64,000 bases of DNA from Bradyrhizobium iriomotense (GCF_030160715.1 NZ_BSOW01000005.1:248001-312000); one strand, 5' to 3'. Counted from the first letter of the stretch, positions 1 through 10,566 are shown. Notes: generated by a model from the letters alone, not told the origin. Translations and numbers: made by a program.

Positions 1-1060
1 ACATTCTTTGTGAGGTCTTCCGATCGAATATGTGAGCGTTCGCGGGGTCGATGAGGAACGGAACTTCGTCACCAGGTTTCAGGGAGAGTCGTTCCTTGAC
101 AACGGCGTCTATCAGATCGTCATCTGCTTTCGCGAAGATCTGGGTCTCCGCACCGGTCGGCTCGAGCACCGACACGCGCACAGGCAATCCACCCTCGCCG
201 ATCGTGATATGCTCGGGACGAATCCCGTAGATCGCCGGCTGCCCATCCTCCGCCTTCAAAGGGCGCATCGGCAGGATCGAGCCGCTGTCGGAGACGAATT
301 GCTGCCCGCCATTTTCCTTGGCGATCCGGCCCTTGATGAAGTTCATGGCCGGTGAGCCAATGAACCCTGCGACGAACACGTTTGCCGGGTTGTCATAGAG
401 ATCCAGCGGCGCACCGATCTGCTCGACCCGTCCGTCGCGCAGAACGACGATCTTGTCAGCCATGGTCATGGCCTCGATCTGATCGTGGGTGACGTAGACG
501 ATCGTGGTCTTCAGCCGCTGATGCAGCTCCTTGATCTCGACCCGCATCGCGACGCGCAGTTTCGCGTCGAGATTGGAGAGCGGCTCGTCGAACAGGAAGA
601 CCGAGGGCTCGCGAACGATGGCGCGGCCCATCGCGACACGCTGGCGCTGACCGCCCGATAGCTGCTTGGGAAACCGATCGAGAAGGCGCGACAGATCCAG
701 AATATCCGCCGCCCTCCTGACCCTGGCATCGATCTCGGCCTTCGGCATCTTCTTGATCTTCAGCGCGAAGCCCATGTTGTCGGCGACCGTCCGGTGCGGA
801 TAGAGCGCGTAGTTCTGGAACACCATGGCGATGTCGCGATCCTTCGGCAGGAGGTCGTTGACGACCCGTCCGCCGATGCTGATCTCGCCTTCGCTGACCG
901 CTTCAAGTCCCGCAATCATTCGCAGCAGGGTGGACTTGCCGCAGCCGGACGGGCCGACGAGCACGACGAACTCGCCGTCCTCGATGTCGACGCTCACGCC
1001 ATGCATCACCTGGACCGTGCCGAACCGCTTGATGACGTTCTTGACTCTAACTCCTGCCAA
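1..1060 (-). CDS. Sugar/polyol ABC transporter ATP-binding protein (MalK/UgpC type), 3' end outside window
   Basis: This is the ATPase of a CUT1 importer, which powers uptake at the inner face of the cytoplasmic membrane. Visible motifs in order are Walker [10 protein letters not shown], the ABC signature LSGGQRQR, Walker B VFLFDEP and the H-loop VTHDQ, followed by the C-terminal regulatory domain typical of MalK proteins (GIRPEH). I start it at a TTG preceded by GGGGAGAG; no in-frame ATG lies between the upstream gene and the conserved sequence. About 353 codons are present with no stop, so only a few residues should be missing compared with family length (about 350-370). It is the last gene of the leftward importer operon. 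Confidence 0.93.
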   Translation of the reverse strand, partial: MAGVRVKNVIKRFGTVQVMHGVSVDIEDGEFVVLVGPSGCGKSTLLRMIAGLEAVSEGEISIGGRVVNDLLPKDRDIAMVFQNYALYPHRTVADNMGFALKIKKMPKAEIDARVRRAADILDLSRLLDRFPKQLSGGQRQRVAMGRAIVREPSVFLFDEPLSNLDAKLRVAMRVEIKELHQRLKTTIVYVTHDQIEAMTMADKIVVLRDGRVEQIGAPLDLYDNPANVFVAGFIGSPAMNFIKGRIAKENGGQQFVSDSGSILPMRPLKAEDGQPAIYGIRPEHITIGEGGLPVRVSVLEPTGAETQIFAKADDDLIDAVVKERLSLKPGDEVPFLIDPANAHIFDRKTSQRM

Positions 1061-1073
1061 TGTCGGCTCTCCC

Positions 1074-2117
1074 CTACTGCGGCATCGCGATCTGCATCTT
1101 CACATCGCCTTTCGGCGCGGAGGCAGCGATTTCAAACGCACGAACGCTATCGTCGAATGCAAACGTGCGGGTGATCAGCGGTTTCACGTCGATCGAACCT
1201 GACGACAGCATGGCAACGCATCGCGGAAAGACGTGGGCATAGCGGAAGATGTTCTCGACCCTCGCCTCGCGCACCATGGCAGCGCCCGCATCATAGGCAA
1301 TCGGCTGCGATTGCCCGCCGATGAGGACGACCCGGCCTCCGGGGCACAACGGTTCGAAGATGCTAGCAGCCGCCTTGGGACTGCCGGTCGCCTCGAAGAC
1401 GATCTCTGCGCCCCAGCCATCGGTGGCGGCGAGAATCTCCTTTGCCGGGTTCTGTTTCGTCACATTGATCGGCGTGATGGGGCCGAGGCGCGCTGCGATC
1501 TCGAGCTTGGCGTCGTCGAGATCCGATACGAAGACACGCGAACATCCCGCGGCAAGCGCCGCAAGCGCTGTGACGAGCCCGATCGGTCCCGCCCCCATCA
1601 CGAACGCCACATCTCCCGGTCTGATCTGTGCCTTGGTTGCCGCGTGCACACCGACGGCCAGAGGCTCGACCATGGCGGCCTCCGCGAAGGACACATTGTC
1701 CGGCAATTTGAACGTGAAGGTCTCGGGGTGGACGACAGTCGGACGAAGGATTCCATGGACCGGCGGCGTCGCCCAGAAACGGACCGCGGGGTCGATATTG
1801 TACATGCCGAGCCGCGTGGCGCGGCTGTTCGGATCCGGGATGCCGGGCTCCATGCAGACGCGGTCCCCCACCTTCAGTGCCGCGACCTGCGATCCCACCT
1901 CGATCACGATACCGGAGGCCTCGTGCCCCAGGATCATCGGCCTCTCGACCTTGAACGGGCCGATCTGTCCATGCGTGTAATAGTGCACGTCGGAGCCGCA
2001 GATGCCCACCGTGTGCAGTTTGATGCGGACATCACGCGAGCCCATCGCCTCCTCCCGTTCAATGGGGAAGTCTCTAAGCGACAGGCTGTGCTTCTCTTCC
2101 AGGACCAGCGATTTCAT
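1074..2117 (-). CDS. Zinc-dependent MDR dehydrogenase, polyol dehydrogenase (xylitol/sorbitol/altritol type)
   Basis: 347 residues of the medium-chain dehydrogenase family (GroES-like plus PF00107 Rossmann domain). [11 protein letters not shown] carries the catalytic-zinc cysteine, GHEASG the zinc histidine/glutamate, EPLAVGVHA is the usual sorbitol/xylitol dehydrogenase motif, and GAGPIGLV is the NAD-binding loop. It should oxidise an imported polyol to a ketose in the cytoplasm. Being inside a CUT1 importer operon, next to a PfkB kinase and a PF08013 protein, fits a polyol to D-tagatose (altritol/galactitol) role; xylitol or sorbitol oxidation is also possible. It starts 3 bases after the upstream stop and ends 13 bases before the ATPase start. 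Confidence 0.88.
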   Translation of the reverse strand: MKSLVLEEKHSLSLRDFPIEREEAMGSRDVRIKLHTVGICGSDVHYYTHGQIGPFKVERPMILGHEASGIVIEVGSQVAALKVGDRVCMEPGIPDPNSRATRLGMYNIDPAVRFWATPPVHGILRPTVVHPETFTFKLPDNVSFAEAAMVEPLAVGVHAATKAQIRPGDVAFVMGAGPIGLVTALAALAAGCSRVFVSDLDDAKLEIAARLGPITPINVTKQNPAKEILAATDGWGAEIVFEATGSPKAAASIFEPLCPGGRVVLIGGQSQPIAYDAGAAMVREARVENIFRYAHVFPRCVAMLSSGSIDVKPLITRTFAFDDSVRAFEIAASAPKGDVKMQIAMPQ

Positions 2118-2120
2118 TGA

Positions 2121-2384
2121 TCAGCCCTTTCGGATGATGAGGATGGCGAGGGCAAGCGCGATCACGTTGGCGATCCAGAGCGGCAGGCTCTGTTCGAGAA
2201 AACGCATCCAGAGCAGCGCCAGAGCGATCCAGACCACGATGCTGATGAAGAACCTGTCGAACAAATTGGTTTGAATGGGCAGGAAGCCGCTGCGTTCCGA
2301 CTTCGCGTCCACCCGCAGGGCCTCTTCGTCAGCCTCGAGAATGTCGATCGACGCATCGAGATCGCGCCCGGTTCCGTTCTTCAT
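2121..2384 (-). CDS. Small two-helix membrane protein in ABC importer operon
   Basis: 87 residues. The first 45 are polar and acidic; the rest form two hydrophobic segments (about residues 44-60 and 68-84) separated by a short charged loop, ending in IIRKG. A strong AAGGAG ribosome-binding site lies inside the end of the upstream permease gene and the genes are only 4 bases apart, so translation is probably coupled. I do not recognise the family. The position suggests an accessory part of the importer or a membrane anchor for the neighbouring dehydrogenase, but this is inference. Confidence 0.7.
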   Translation of the reverse strand: MKNGTGRDLDASIDILEADEEALRVDAKSERSGFLPIQTNLFDRFFISIVVWIALALLWMRFLEQSLPLWIANVIALALAILIIRKG

Positions 2385-2388
2385 GGCG

Positions 2389-3239
2389 TCACTCCTTCAC
2401 GGCACCGAAGGTCAGGCCTGCAACGATGTGCTGCTGAACCAGGCCGAGGAAGACGAGCGCCGGCACCAGCGTCAACGTCGCGGTCGCCGCCATCTGCCCC
2501 CAATTGGTGCCGGTCACGGTGACGAACTCCGCAAGGCCGGTCGTGATCGTGCGGGCATTGACGCTCGTTAGCGTGGCCGCGAAGAGATATTCGTTCCAGG
2601 CGAACACCCAGGTGAGGATGGCGGTCACCGCAAGGCCCGGCTTGGCGAGCGGGAAGATGACTCCGGTCAGGACCTGCCAGGTGTTGCAGCCGTCGACCAT
2701 GGCCTGTTCGTCGAGCTCCCTCGGAATGGCATCGATGATCCCGCGCAGCGTCCAGATCGCGAAGGGAAGATTGAAAACGCAGTAGAGCAGCACGAGCCCG
2801 ATGCGGGTGTCGTACAGGCTGAAGGAGCCGATCGTGAAGGTCTGGGTGAACAGCAAAAAGAGCGGCAGGAGGAACACCGCGGGCGGCGCCATGCGGTTGG
2901 TGATGGTCCAGAAGAAGATGTTTTCCTTGCCCACCAGGCGGTATCGCGACAACGCATAGGTTGCGAGCAGCGCCAGCGTGGTGACTAGCAGCGCATTCGA
3001 TGTCGCGACGATGATCGAATTGAGCATGTAGCGCTGGAAGGTCGGATTGCTCAGCGTAGCCGTATAATTCTCCACGAAGAAGCTGCGGATGATGAAGTTC
3101 GGCGCGCCGAACAGCTCGACCCGGCTCTTCGCCGAGACGACGAACATCCAGTAAATCGGGAACAGCGTGATCAGGCTCGCGACGATCCAGAAGGCAAGGG
3201 AGAGCCAGCCTCTCCCGGGCTTGAGCGGAGAACGTCCCA

Positions 3240-3243
<4 letters not shown>
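2389..3243 (-). CDS. CUT1 ABC transporter permease, MalG type
   Basis: 284 residues with about six transmembrane helices and a C-terminal EAA-type loop (around EQAMVDGC, ending FPLAKPGL) that docks to the ATPase. It is the second membrane subunit of the importer. The reading frame extends further upstream, but conserved sequence begins at MMGRSPLK, and the ATG of that start overlaps the preceding permease stop as ATGA, the usual coupled arrangement for MalF/MalG pairs. I therefore use the short start. Confidence 0.9.
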
Positions 3244-4121
<878 letters not shown>

Positions 4122-4167
4122 CGGACCTCAGCCGGTCGGGTTCGAGGGATTCTGGATCGACCGGAAG

Positions 4168-4190
4168 AGCCGGGGCACACCGCCCCGGCT
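4168..4190 (-). promoter_or_regulatory. Intercistronic stem-loop between binding-protein and permease genes
   Basis: AGCCGGGGC and GCCCCGGCT form a perfect 9-base-pair GC-rich stem with a 5-base loop, just after the binding-protein stop codon. No T-run follows on the transcribed strand, so it is less likely a full intrinsic terminator than a 3'-end stabiliser or partial attenuator. Similar hairpins after binding-protein genes of other importers raise binding-protein level over permease; that role here is inferred. Confidence 0.6.
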
Positions 4191-4203
4191 CCTCGCTAGG
4201 CGA

Positions 4204-5643
4204 TCACTTGCGATAGCCAAGCTGGGTGAGTTCCGCCTCGGCCGCATCTGCCATCTTATCGAGAGCTTGCTGCGGCGTAAGCTCGCCAGTGATGGCACGG
4301 TAGAAGATCGGGGCGACCGCTTCACGGACCTGGGCGTGGAACGGATAGGTCGGAGCTCCGGCAAAGAGCTTCCCCTTCTCCTTCATCAGCGTGTAGTAGT
4401 GGTCCGTCTTCTCGTCCTGCGCCTTGACCTTCGGATCATCATAGGTCGACTTGAGCGTGATGCGCGAGCCGGCGACCGCCCAATCGGCCTGCACGGAAGG
4501 CTGCCCGATGAACTCGAGGAAGAGAAGCGCGGCTTCCTTGTTCTTCGACGACGTCGGGATCGCGAAGGCGCCACCATCGAAATAGCCGATATAGCCCTTG
4601 CCGGATTCGGCATCCTCCAGGACTCCCGGCTCGAGCGGCGGCAGCGCGACACCGACCTTGCCGACGACTTTCGATTTCGAGTCGTTGGTCGCAATCCAGG
4701 CGGCGTTTTCGCCGTAGACCAGGCCCTGCGCGGCGCGGCCGGCCGCGAACGTCGCCGCGATCTCGTCCCAGGTGCTCTGGGTGGATTCGGGCGGCGCATA
4801 TTTCAGATTGTTCAGGAACCAGGTGAGAGCAGCGACCGCCTGCGGGCCGTTCATGGAGCCGCCGTTCTTCACGCTCGCAGCGTAGTTCTTCTGCGCGTTG
4901 ATGCCCCAGTTGTAGACGCCGAAGGTGGGCTCCACACTTTCCACGAACTCATACCAGGAGGCGGGATGGCCGGTGTGGGCCTGCACCGTGCTCCCCCACA
5001 GCTGCATGTCGTGGCTCTTGCCCCACTGCGTGAAGAACTCCGCAATGTCGGTGTACTGCTTGTGATCCTTGGGCGGCGCGAGATCGTAGCCGTATTTCGC
5101 CTTGAACGCCTTCTGCACCTCCGCGTCGCCGAACAGGTCCTTCCGGTAGAGATAGGTCTTGATGAACGACTCCATCGGCACGGCGAAGAGGTCGTTGCCC
5201 TTGGTGGGATCCTTGAAATAGTCGATGAAGGTCGTGAAGTTCGCGGGATCGAATTCCGGCGCTTTCAGCTTGGCATTGTCTGCCATAGACTTCGTGAGGT
5301 CGACCAGGAAGCCGCGCGCCAGATAGCTGTAGATGATGTCCTGCTCGATATAGACGACGTCATAGAGGCCGGTCTTGGCCTCCATATCCTTGATCTCCTT
5401 GTCGAACATCTGATCCCAGGACGTCGTTTCGAATTCGACCTTGATTCCGGTCGCCTTGGTGAACGCCGGAGCGAGCACGTCCTTCACGTAGTTGGACGGC
5501 GGCGTGCTCTCGGTGACGCCGCGGATGGTCGTTCCCTTCAAATCCTTTGCGGCATCCGACCAGAAGTCGGCCCAAGCCGGCATTGCGCTCGACATAAGCC
5601 CGATCGCCAGCGCGACTGCACTGACCGTCGTTCTCAGCTTCAT
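4204..5643 (-). CDS. Periplasmic sugar/polyol-binding protein of CUT1 ABC importer
   Basis: 479 residues from the chosen ATG, which sits 7 bases after GGAGGAG and gives a clean Sec signal peptide (KLR start, hydrophobic core, cleavage after AWA). The body is an extracellular solute-binding protein family 1 fold: [14 protein letters not shown] near the start, then alternating lobes with many aromatic residues in the presumed ligand cleft. It captures the substrate in the periplasm for the two permeases downstream. The substrate cannot be read from sequence; the enzymes nearby point to a hexitol or other polyol. Transcription probably starts in the divergent region holding a predicted ROK operator. 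Confidence 0.92.
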   Translation of the reverse strand: MKLRTTVSAVALAIGLMSSAMPAWADFWSDAAKDLKGTTIRGVTESTPPSNYVKDVLAPAFTKATGIKVEFETTSWDQMFDKEIKDMEAKTGLYDVVYIEQDIIYSYLARGFLVDLTKSMADNAKLKAPEFDPANFTTFIDYFKDPTKGNDLFAVPMESFIKTYLYRKDLFGDAEVQKAFKAKYGYDLAPPKDHKQYTDIAEFFTQWGKSHDMQLWGSTVQAHTGHPASWYEFVESVEPTFGVYNWGINAQKNYAASVKNGGSMNGPQAVAALTWFLNNLKYAPPESTQSTWDEIAATFAAGRAAQGLVYGENAAWIATNDSKSKVVGKVGVALPPLEPGVLEDAESGKGYIGYFDGGAFAIPTSSKNKEAALLFLEFIGQPSVQADWAVAGSRITLKSTYDDPKVKAQDEKTDHYYTLMKEKGKLFAGAPTYPFHAQVREAVAPIFYRAITGELTPQQALDKMADAAEAELTQLGYRK

Positions 5644-5724
5644 CTGCACTCCTCCCATTTTTGCGTTTTGCGGCGTCAGCCGGCGATCGCGGGTTCTATA
5701 CGAGAAACGCAGGACAGGCAAATG

Positions 5725-5745
5725 TTTGTTGCATAAAGATACAAA
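5725..5745. promoter_or_regulatory. Predicted ROK-regulator operator, copy 1
   Basis: TTTGT-TGCATAAAGAT-ACAAA: 5-base inverted arms around an 11-base spacer. It lies about 80 bases upstream of the binding-protein start. The spacer as well as the arms is largely shared with the two other copies in this locus (before the epimerase and before the kinase), which makes a chance palindrome unlikely. Confidence 0.6.
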
Positions 5746-5896
5746 TTGCAATGACGAAGACAACATTTTCATGCAGCGCAACACCCAGCCAAACTATTCA
5801 ATATACAAAATATTTTCTCATGCCGAAGTGACAAGGAAGATGATCGCTACCGAAACGCGCTGCACCGCAACTCCTGATACAGACATTCTTGGGATT

Positions 5897-5917
5897 TTTG
5901 TTGTGTAAGGATACAAA
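5897..5917. promoter_or_regulatory. Predicted ROK-regulator operator, copy 2
   Basis: TTTGT-TGTGTAAGGAT-ACAAA, about 36 bases upstream of the epimerase start codon. It matches copy 1 at all arm positions and differs at three spacer positions. Its closeness to the start suggests repression by blocking transcription initiation or early elongation. Confidence 0.6.
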
Positions 5918-5953
5918 GATGGCTAATCGTGGCAAAACAGAGGGAGATAGCCC

Positions 5954-6838
5954 ATGCGCCGCTTAGGAATTCACTCGTTCGTTTGGACCGGCGGTCAAAC
6001 ACAGGACGGCCTGGAAATGGCGCTGGAGAAGTCAGCGGCCTGCGGCTATCGGACGATTGAATTCGCCTATCTGCGACCCGAGAAGTTCGACCTGGATCGA
6101 TTGGCCCGAAGGGCCCGATCGCTGGACGTCGAGATCGGAGTCACGATGGGCCTGCCGCGTGAAGCCGATATTTCCAGCCAGGACGAGACCCTCGTTCGCC
6201 GTGGTGAAGAGCTGCTCGCGAACGCCGTCAAGGCGGTCCGCGACATCGGAGGCAACAAGCTCGGCGGCATCCTTTATTCGGCCCACACGAAATACAATTC
6301 GATGCCGACAGAACGGGGCTGGAAGAACAGCGTCGCGGCGATTGCCAAGACCGCGGAGGTCGCCAAGAGCGCCGGCGTTGATCTCGTCCTGGAGGTCGTG
6401 AACCGCTTCGAAACCAACCTGCTCAACACCACGGCGCAGGGACTGAAATTCATCGAGGAGACCGGGTCGGATCACGTCCTGCTTCACCTCGATACGTTCC
6501 ACATGAACATCGAGGAGGCCAGTCCTGCCGCCGCGATCAGGCTTGCCGGGGACAAGCTCGGCTACTTCCATATCGGCGAGAGCAACCGTGGATATCTCGG
6601 CGACGGCGTCATCGATTTCGATCTGATTTTTGACGCTCTTCTCGATATCAACTATCAACGTGATATTGTGTTCGAAAGCTTCTCCAGTGCGGTCGTCGAT
6701 GAAGGGCTGTCCCTTGCCTGCGCGATCTGGCGGGACACCTGGACCGACAATCAGCCATTGGCGGTGCACGCAAAACAGTTCATCGAGCTGAAATACGTCG
6801 AAGCTCAACGCCGGCGCGCGACGTGCGCGCGCCCCTGA
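5954..6838 (+). CDS. Sugar isomerase/epimerase, D-tagatose 3-epimerase-like TIM barrel (AP-endonuclease 2 family)
   Basis: 294 residues of the xylose-isomerase-like TIM-barrel superfamily. The four metal/catalytic positions of the ketose 3-epimerase family are present: E147 (LEVVN), D180 (HLDTFHMN), H206 (FHIGESNRG) and E241 (FES). The family interconverts C3 epimers of free ketoses such as tagatose/sorbose or fructose/psicose. GAGGGAGA is well placed before the ATG. It opens the rightward half of the polyol locus and would feed ketose isomers into the kinase step; the exact substrate is inferred from context only. Confidence 0.85.
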   Translation: MRRLGIHSFVWTGGQTQDGLEMALEKSAACGYRTIEFAYLRPEKFDLDRLARRARSLDVEIGVTMGLPREADISSQDETLVRRGEELLANAVKAVRDIGGNKLGGILYSAHTKYNSMPTERGWKNSVAAIAKTAEVAKSAGVDLVLEVVNRFETNLLNTTAQGLKFIEETGSDHVLLHLDTFHMNIEEASPAAAIRLAGDKLGYFHIGESNRGYLGDGVIDFDLIFDALLDINYQRDIVFESFSSAVVDEGLSLACAIWRDTWTDNQPLAVHAKQFIELKYVEAQRRRATCARP

Positions 6839-6893
6839 CAGGGCCGAGATCGACAAGATCGCCTCGAGCTTCGCGAGGGCCGAGGATCAGATT

Positions 6894-8111
6894 GTGAATG
6901 AATTGACCTCACTGGCGCGCTCACCACGTCGGATACGCCAAAGCAATGCGATCGCCGCGCTTCAGGCGCTGCATCGATTGGGACGGCTCAGTCGTGCCGA
7001 GCTTGCCAGGATGATGGGACTGAACCGGTCGTCTTCCGGCAACATCATCGCCGAGCTGACGGCTGCGGGATTTGTGCGGGAAGTCCAGGATGACGCGACA
7101 AAACAGTCCGGCTATACGCGCGCGGGACGTCCCGGAATTCTGCTCGAATTGTCCGCGGAAGCGGCCTTTTTTCTCGGCGCCGAAGTCGGCGTTGAACACA
7201 TCACCACCGTCGAAATCGATCTCGCTGCGAACATCGTGCGCAGCACGATCGAGCCGTTCGACGCACGCTCGGTCCCGGTCGAAGAGGCGATCAGGCGCGC
7301 CGTGGCACAGGCGTTCCGCGACGTCCCCCAGCACAAGCTTGGCCTCTGCGAGGGGTTCGGTCTCTCGGCGCCGGCCCAGATGGACGGCAATGGCCACGTG
7401 TCGATCGGCCCCATCCTTGGCTGGCGAGACGTCGATCTGAACGAGCTGACCAGGGCCGCCTTGCCGATCGATGTTCCTGTGCTGGCGGAGAACGACGCCA
7501 ACGCATTTGCGATCGGCGCGACCTACACCCAAGCCGACGCACGATCGGGCGTCACCATGTTCATGGTGATCGAGAGCGGCGTCGGCGGCGGTATTGCCAT
7601 CGACGGGAAGCTGTTTCGCGGCGGCCGCGGACTGGCCGGAGAAGTCGGACACCTGAAGGTGCCTGACCGCGAAGAACGAAACCTCGAACAGGCGATCGGT
7701 CTCGGCCGTATCATGGACAAATACCGATCCAGCACTGGGCGAGCGGACGTCAGGCTTGTCGATTTTCTCGGCGATGTTCGCGACCGCGTGCCCGCCGCGA
7801 TCGTGATCGCCGAAGATTGGGCGCGAATGTTGGCTTTCGCGATCGTCCAGGTGTCGCGTCTCATCGACCCGGATCGCATCGTGCTGGGCGGATCCTTGGC
7901 CGAGCTTTATCCGCTGGTCGCTGCGCGCGTGGCGGCCCATATCAGGGAATTGCAGGCCCCCACTTTTCCCATTCCCGATATCGTCCTGAACGAGAGCGCC
8001 GCCTACGGCTCTGCTTTGGGGGCCGCCTGCATGATGCACCAGCGCTTTCTGTCGTTGAACAACGAGCGCTTTGCGGATGATCCCTCCGAAGGCAACGCCT
8101 CCACTTCGTGA
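6894..8111 (+). CDS. ROK-family transcriptional regulator
   Basis: 405 residues from a GTG start with GAGG upstream. An N-terminal winged helix-turn-helix (about residues 14-75: LSRAELARMMGLNRSS) is followed by a ROK sugar-kinase-like domain with ENDANAFAIGA and ESGVGGGIAIDG. The CxCGxxGCxE zinc motif normally found after GEVGH in ROK proteins is absent; the sequence there reads HLKVPDREERNLE. It is probably a repressor of the surrounding polyol genes that senses a sugar through the ROK domain, and the likely owner of the three TTTGT-N11-ACAAA sites. Confidence 0.9.
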   Translation: MNELTSLARSPRRIRQSNAIAALQALHRLGRLSRAELARMMGLNRSSSGNIIAELTAAGFVREVQDDATKQSGYTRAGRPGILLELSAEAAFFLGAEVGVEHITTVEIDLAANIVRSTIEPFDARSVPVEEAIRRAVAQAFRDVPQHKLGLCEGFGLSAPAQMDGNGHVSIGPILGWRDVDLNELTRAALPIDVPVLAENDANAFAIGATYTQADARSGVTMFMVIESGVGGGIAIDGKLFRGGRGLAGEVGHLKVPDREERNLEQAIGLGRIMDKYRSSTGRADVRLVDFLGDVRDRVPAAIVIAEDWARMLAFAIVQVSRLIDPDRIVLGGSLAELYPLVAARVAAHIRELQAPTFPIPDIVLNESAAYGSALGAACMMHQRFLSLNNERFADDPSEGNASTS

Positions 8112-8136
8112 TCGCTCGTTTCGCACCGTTCAACAA

Positions 8137-8157
8137 TATGTTGCTTTAAGATACAAA
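8137..8157. promoter_or_regulatory. Predicted ROK-regulator operator, copy 3
   Basis: TATGT-TGCTTTAAGAT-ACAAA, in the gap between the ROK gene and the kinase gene. It shares the TAAGATACAAA half exactly and most of the other half with copies 1 and 2. Its presence implies that the kinase/PF08013/SDR genes have their own regulated promoter. Confidence 0.55.
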
Positions 8158-8230
8158 TTAGGTTAGACCCCTCCTAAACAGCGCGCCTCAGGTCAGTGCG
8201 CGCTCAGGCGTCCGGGAGGCCTAGCCGTAG

Positions 8231-9208
8231 ATGACAAAGCTCGCCCCTGACGCTTTGGGACCGACGATCACTGTTGGCGAGATCCTCGTTGAAATCGTCG
8301 CAACCACCGAAGGCGAGGGATTTCTCGAACCGCTCGACCTCATCGGCCCCTTCCCCAGCGGGGCTCCCGCGATCTTCATCGACCAGTGCGCGAGGATTGG
8401 CGGATCGGCAGCCATGGTCGGCGCCGTCGGCGACGACGATTTTGGCCAGGTCAACATCAGACGACTGCAACGGGACGGCGTCGACGTTTCAGCCGTTTCA
8501 GTCAGCACCGATCATCCGACCGGCAGCGCTTTCGTCCGCTACCGTCCGGACGGAACGCGTGATTTCGTCTTCAACATTGCGAAATCGGCCGCAGCGCTGC
8601 TCGAGTGGACGACGCAACTCGAGATGCTGGTCAGCCGCGCCGGCCATCTGCACATCATGGGTACCGTGCTTGCCATGCCTTCGGCATGGGAGATTACCAA
8701 GCGGGCCGCCGACATTATCAGGGCGCGGGGAGGCAGCCTCTCGCTCGATCCCAATTTGCGCAAAGAACTCATAGACCATGGTCAGGTACGCGAGCAGTTC
8801 AAGCAGCTCGTTGAAATGGCAGACCTCATCTTGCCTTCGGGCGAGGAATTGGTGCTCGCGGCAGGCGTTCAGGACGAGCGGGCAGCCGTGCAGTCGCTCT
8901 TCCAACGTGGCGCTAACGAGATTGTCATCAAGCGAGGCCGCGCGGGCTCAACCTATTACGACAGGCACGGCGCGCGGATCGATTGTCCCGCTTTCCTCGT
9001 CGACGAGCTGGATCCAACCGGTGCAGGGGACTGCTTTGGCGGCGCCTATGTCGGTTGCCGCCGGCTCGGCATGGCGCCGGCACAGGCGCTGAACTACGCC
9101 AACGCAGCGGGCGCTCGCAACGTGACCGTGCGAGGGCCGATGGAAGGTGCGGGGACACGCGCCGAGCTCGACGATTTCATGGCGCGAACCGCGAGGGCTT
9201 CCTCGTGA
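8231..9208 (+). CDS. PfkB-family sugar kinase, probable tagatose kinase
   Basis: 325 residues of the ribokinase/PfkB family (PF00294). Signature 2, DPTGAGDCFGG, is at residues 261-271 with catalytic D267; the N-terminal GGSA motif (residues 58-61) and GAVGDDDFG match signature 1. It phosphorylates a ketose with ATP in the cytoplasm. Next to the PF08013 gene it most likely makes D-tagatose 6-phosphate, as shown for a PfkB kinase in the Agrobacterium altritol/galactitol pathway; fructokinase or KDG-kinase activity cannot be excluded. Its stop overlaps the next start as GTGA. Confidence 0.85.
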   Translation: MTKLAPDALGPTITVGEILVEIVATTEGEGFLEPLDLIGPFPSGAPAIFIDQCARIGGSAAMVGAVGDDDFGQVNIRRLQRDGVDVSAVSVSTDHPTGSAFVRYRPDGTRDFVFNIAKSAAALLEWTTQLEMLVSRAGHLHIMGTVLAMPSAWEITKRAADIIRARGGSLSLDPNLRKELIDHGQVREQFKQLVEMADLILPSGEELVLAAGVQDERAAVQSLFQRGANEIVIKRGRAGSTYYDRHGARIDCPAFLVDELDPTGAGDCFGGAYVGCRRLGMAPAQALNYANAAGARNVTVRGPMEGAGTRAELDDFMARTARASS

Positions 9209-10485
9209 CGGCGGCACTCGGCTATTTGGCGGCGGCCCGGCGGAGCGGCCAACCGGAGGGAATAGCCTCGGTGTGCTCTGCCCATCCACTCGTTCTGCGC
9301 GCTGCGCTCAGGCATGGGCGCGAGCATGACTCAAAGGTCTTGATCGAGGCGACCTGCAACCAGGTGAACCATCTGGGCGGCTACACGGGAATGCAGCCCG
9401 CTGACTTCGCCGCTCTCGTCGCGAAGATCGCCGGCGAGGAGGGCTTTCCTGCTGACCGCATCATTCTCGGCGGCGACCATCTGGGGCCCAATCCCTGGCG
9501 CCATCGCCCGGCCGAGGATGCGATGAAGGAAGCTGAAAGGATGGTAGCCGCCTTCATCAAAGCCGGCTTTCGCAAGATCCATCTCGACGCCTCGATGGGT
9601 TGCAAAGGCGAGCCAGCCGGGCTCGACGATCAAACGACGGCTGAACGCGCCCTTCGGCTCGCAACTGTCGCCGAGGACATCGCCAAAACGATCGGCGCCG
9701 AAATGCCGTTCTACATTATCGGGACCGAGGTCCCGCCCCCCGGTGGCGCGGATCATATATTGACGACACTCGAGCCCACCTCCCGGGCGGCTGCACGACA
9801 GACAATCAATGTTCATCGGGATCTCTTCAAGAAGGCAGCTCGAGACGACGCCTTTTCCCGCGTGATCGGTCTCGTCGTTCAGCCCGGAGTGGAGTTCGGC
9901 AATCACAACGTCATTCAATATGACCGCGACAAGGCGAAGGATCTTGTCGGCCTTCTCGATGATGAACCGCAGTTTGTCTTTGAGGCACATTCGACCGACT
10001 ACCAGGGTCGGCGTCCCCTGCGCGAACTGGTCGATGACGGTTGCGGCATTCTCAAGGTCGGGCCGGAGCTCACTTTCGTGCTCCGGGAGACGCTCTATGC
10101 GCTGGATCTGATTGCTTCCGATCTCCTGCCCGACTATGGCGAGCGCCCGCTCTACGCGGCGATGGAAGGGCTGATGTCCGCGCAGCCGAATTACTGGAAG
10201 GGGCACTACGGCGGAGATGAGCCAGAGCGCCGGCTACTCAGGCACTATTCATTCTCCGATCGCATCAGGTACTATTGGGTCGCCCCGCAAGCGAGCGCAG
10301 CGGTCGAGCGCCTTCTGGGTACTCTGGCAGGCGCACGCGTTCCAATCCCCCTCCTCCGTCAACATCTCCCCGCCGGCGAACAATTCGCCTCCGCGCCGCT
10401 CGATCCGCAAGAGGTCTTGATGTGGCGCGTGATGCGAAGCCTCGATGACTATCACGCCGCATGTCGCGGCAGTGCCGCCGGGTGA
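9205..10485 (+). CDS. PF08013 (GatZ/KbaZ-like) protein, probable D-tagatose 6-phosphate 4-epimerase
   Basis: 426 residues from the GTG that overlaps the kinase stop, with GAGGG upstream; the frame is open further back but only through kinase sequence. Family motifs include GGDHLGPNPW, HLDASMGC, FEAHSTDYQ and KVGPELTF. In enterobacteria GatZ/KbaZ are the non-catalytic partners of the GatY/KbaY aldolase, but no class II aldolase is seen in this window. Agrobacterium PF08013 members convert tagatose 6-phosphate to fructose 6-phosphate, and the gene set here suits that role. Coupled translation with the kinase strengthens the link. Confidence 0.85.
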   Translation: MTAALGYLAAARRSGQPEGIASVCSAHPLVLRAALRHGREHDSKVLIEATCNQVNHLGGYTGMQPADFAALVAKIAGEEGFPADRIILGGDHLGPNPWRHRPAEDAMKEAERMVAAFIKAGFRKIHLDASMGCKGEPAGLDDQTTAERALRLATVAEDIAKTIGAEMPFYIIGTEVPPPGGADHILTTLEPTSRAAARQTINVHRDLFKKAARDDAFSRVIGLVVQPGVEFGNHNVIQYDRDKAKDLVGLLDDEPQFVFEAHSTDYQGRRPLRELVDDGCGILKVGPELTFVLRETLYALDLIASDLLPDYGERPLYAAMEGLMSAQPNYWKGHYGGDEPERRLLRHYSFSDRIRYYWVAPQASAAVERLLGTLAGARVPIPLLRQHLPAGEQFASAPLDPQEVLMWRVMRSLDDYHAACRGSAAG

Positions 10486-10566
10486 AATGCGCCGGATATC
10501 AAGGCACCGCCGCTGTGAAGGCGTTCTTCACCGAGACGGCTTCAAATCAAGCAAGGGAGAACGTCC

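Larger units (their letters stand above)
5644..5953. promoter_or_regulatory. Divergent control region between importer operon and epimerase gene
   Basis: About 310 bases without a credible gene, markedly AT-richer than its surroundings. It should carry the promoters for the leftward importer operon and the rightward epimerase/ROK genes. Two TTTGT-N11-ACAAA motifs lie in it and are listed separately. Exact -35/-10 elements could not be assigned with confidence. Confidence 0.65.
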
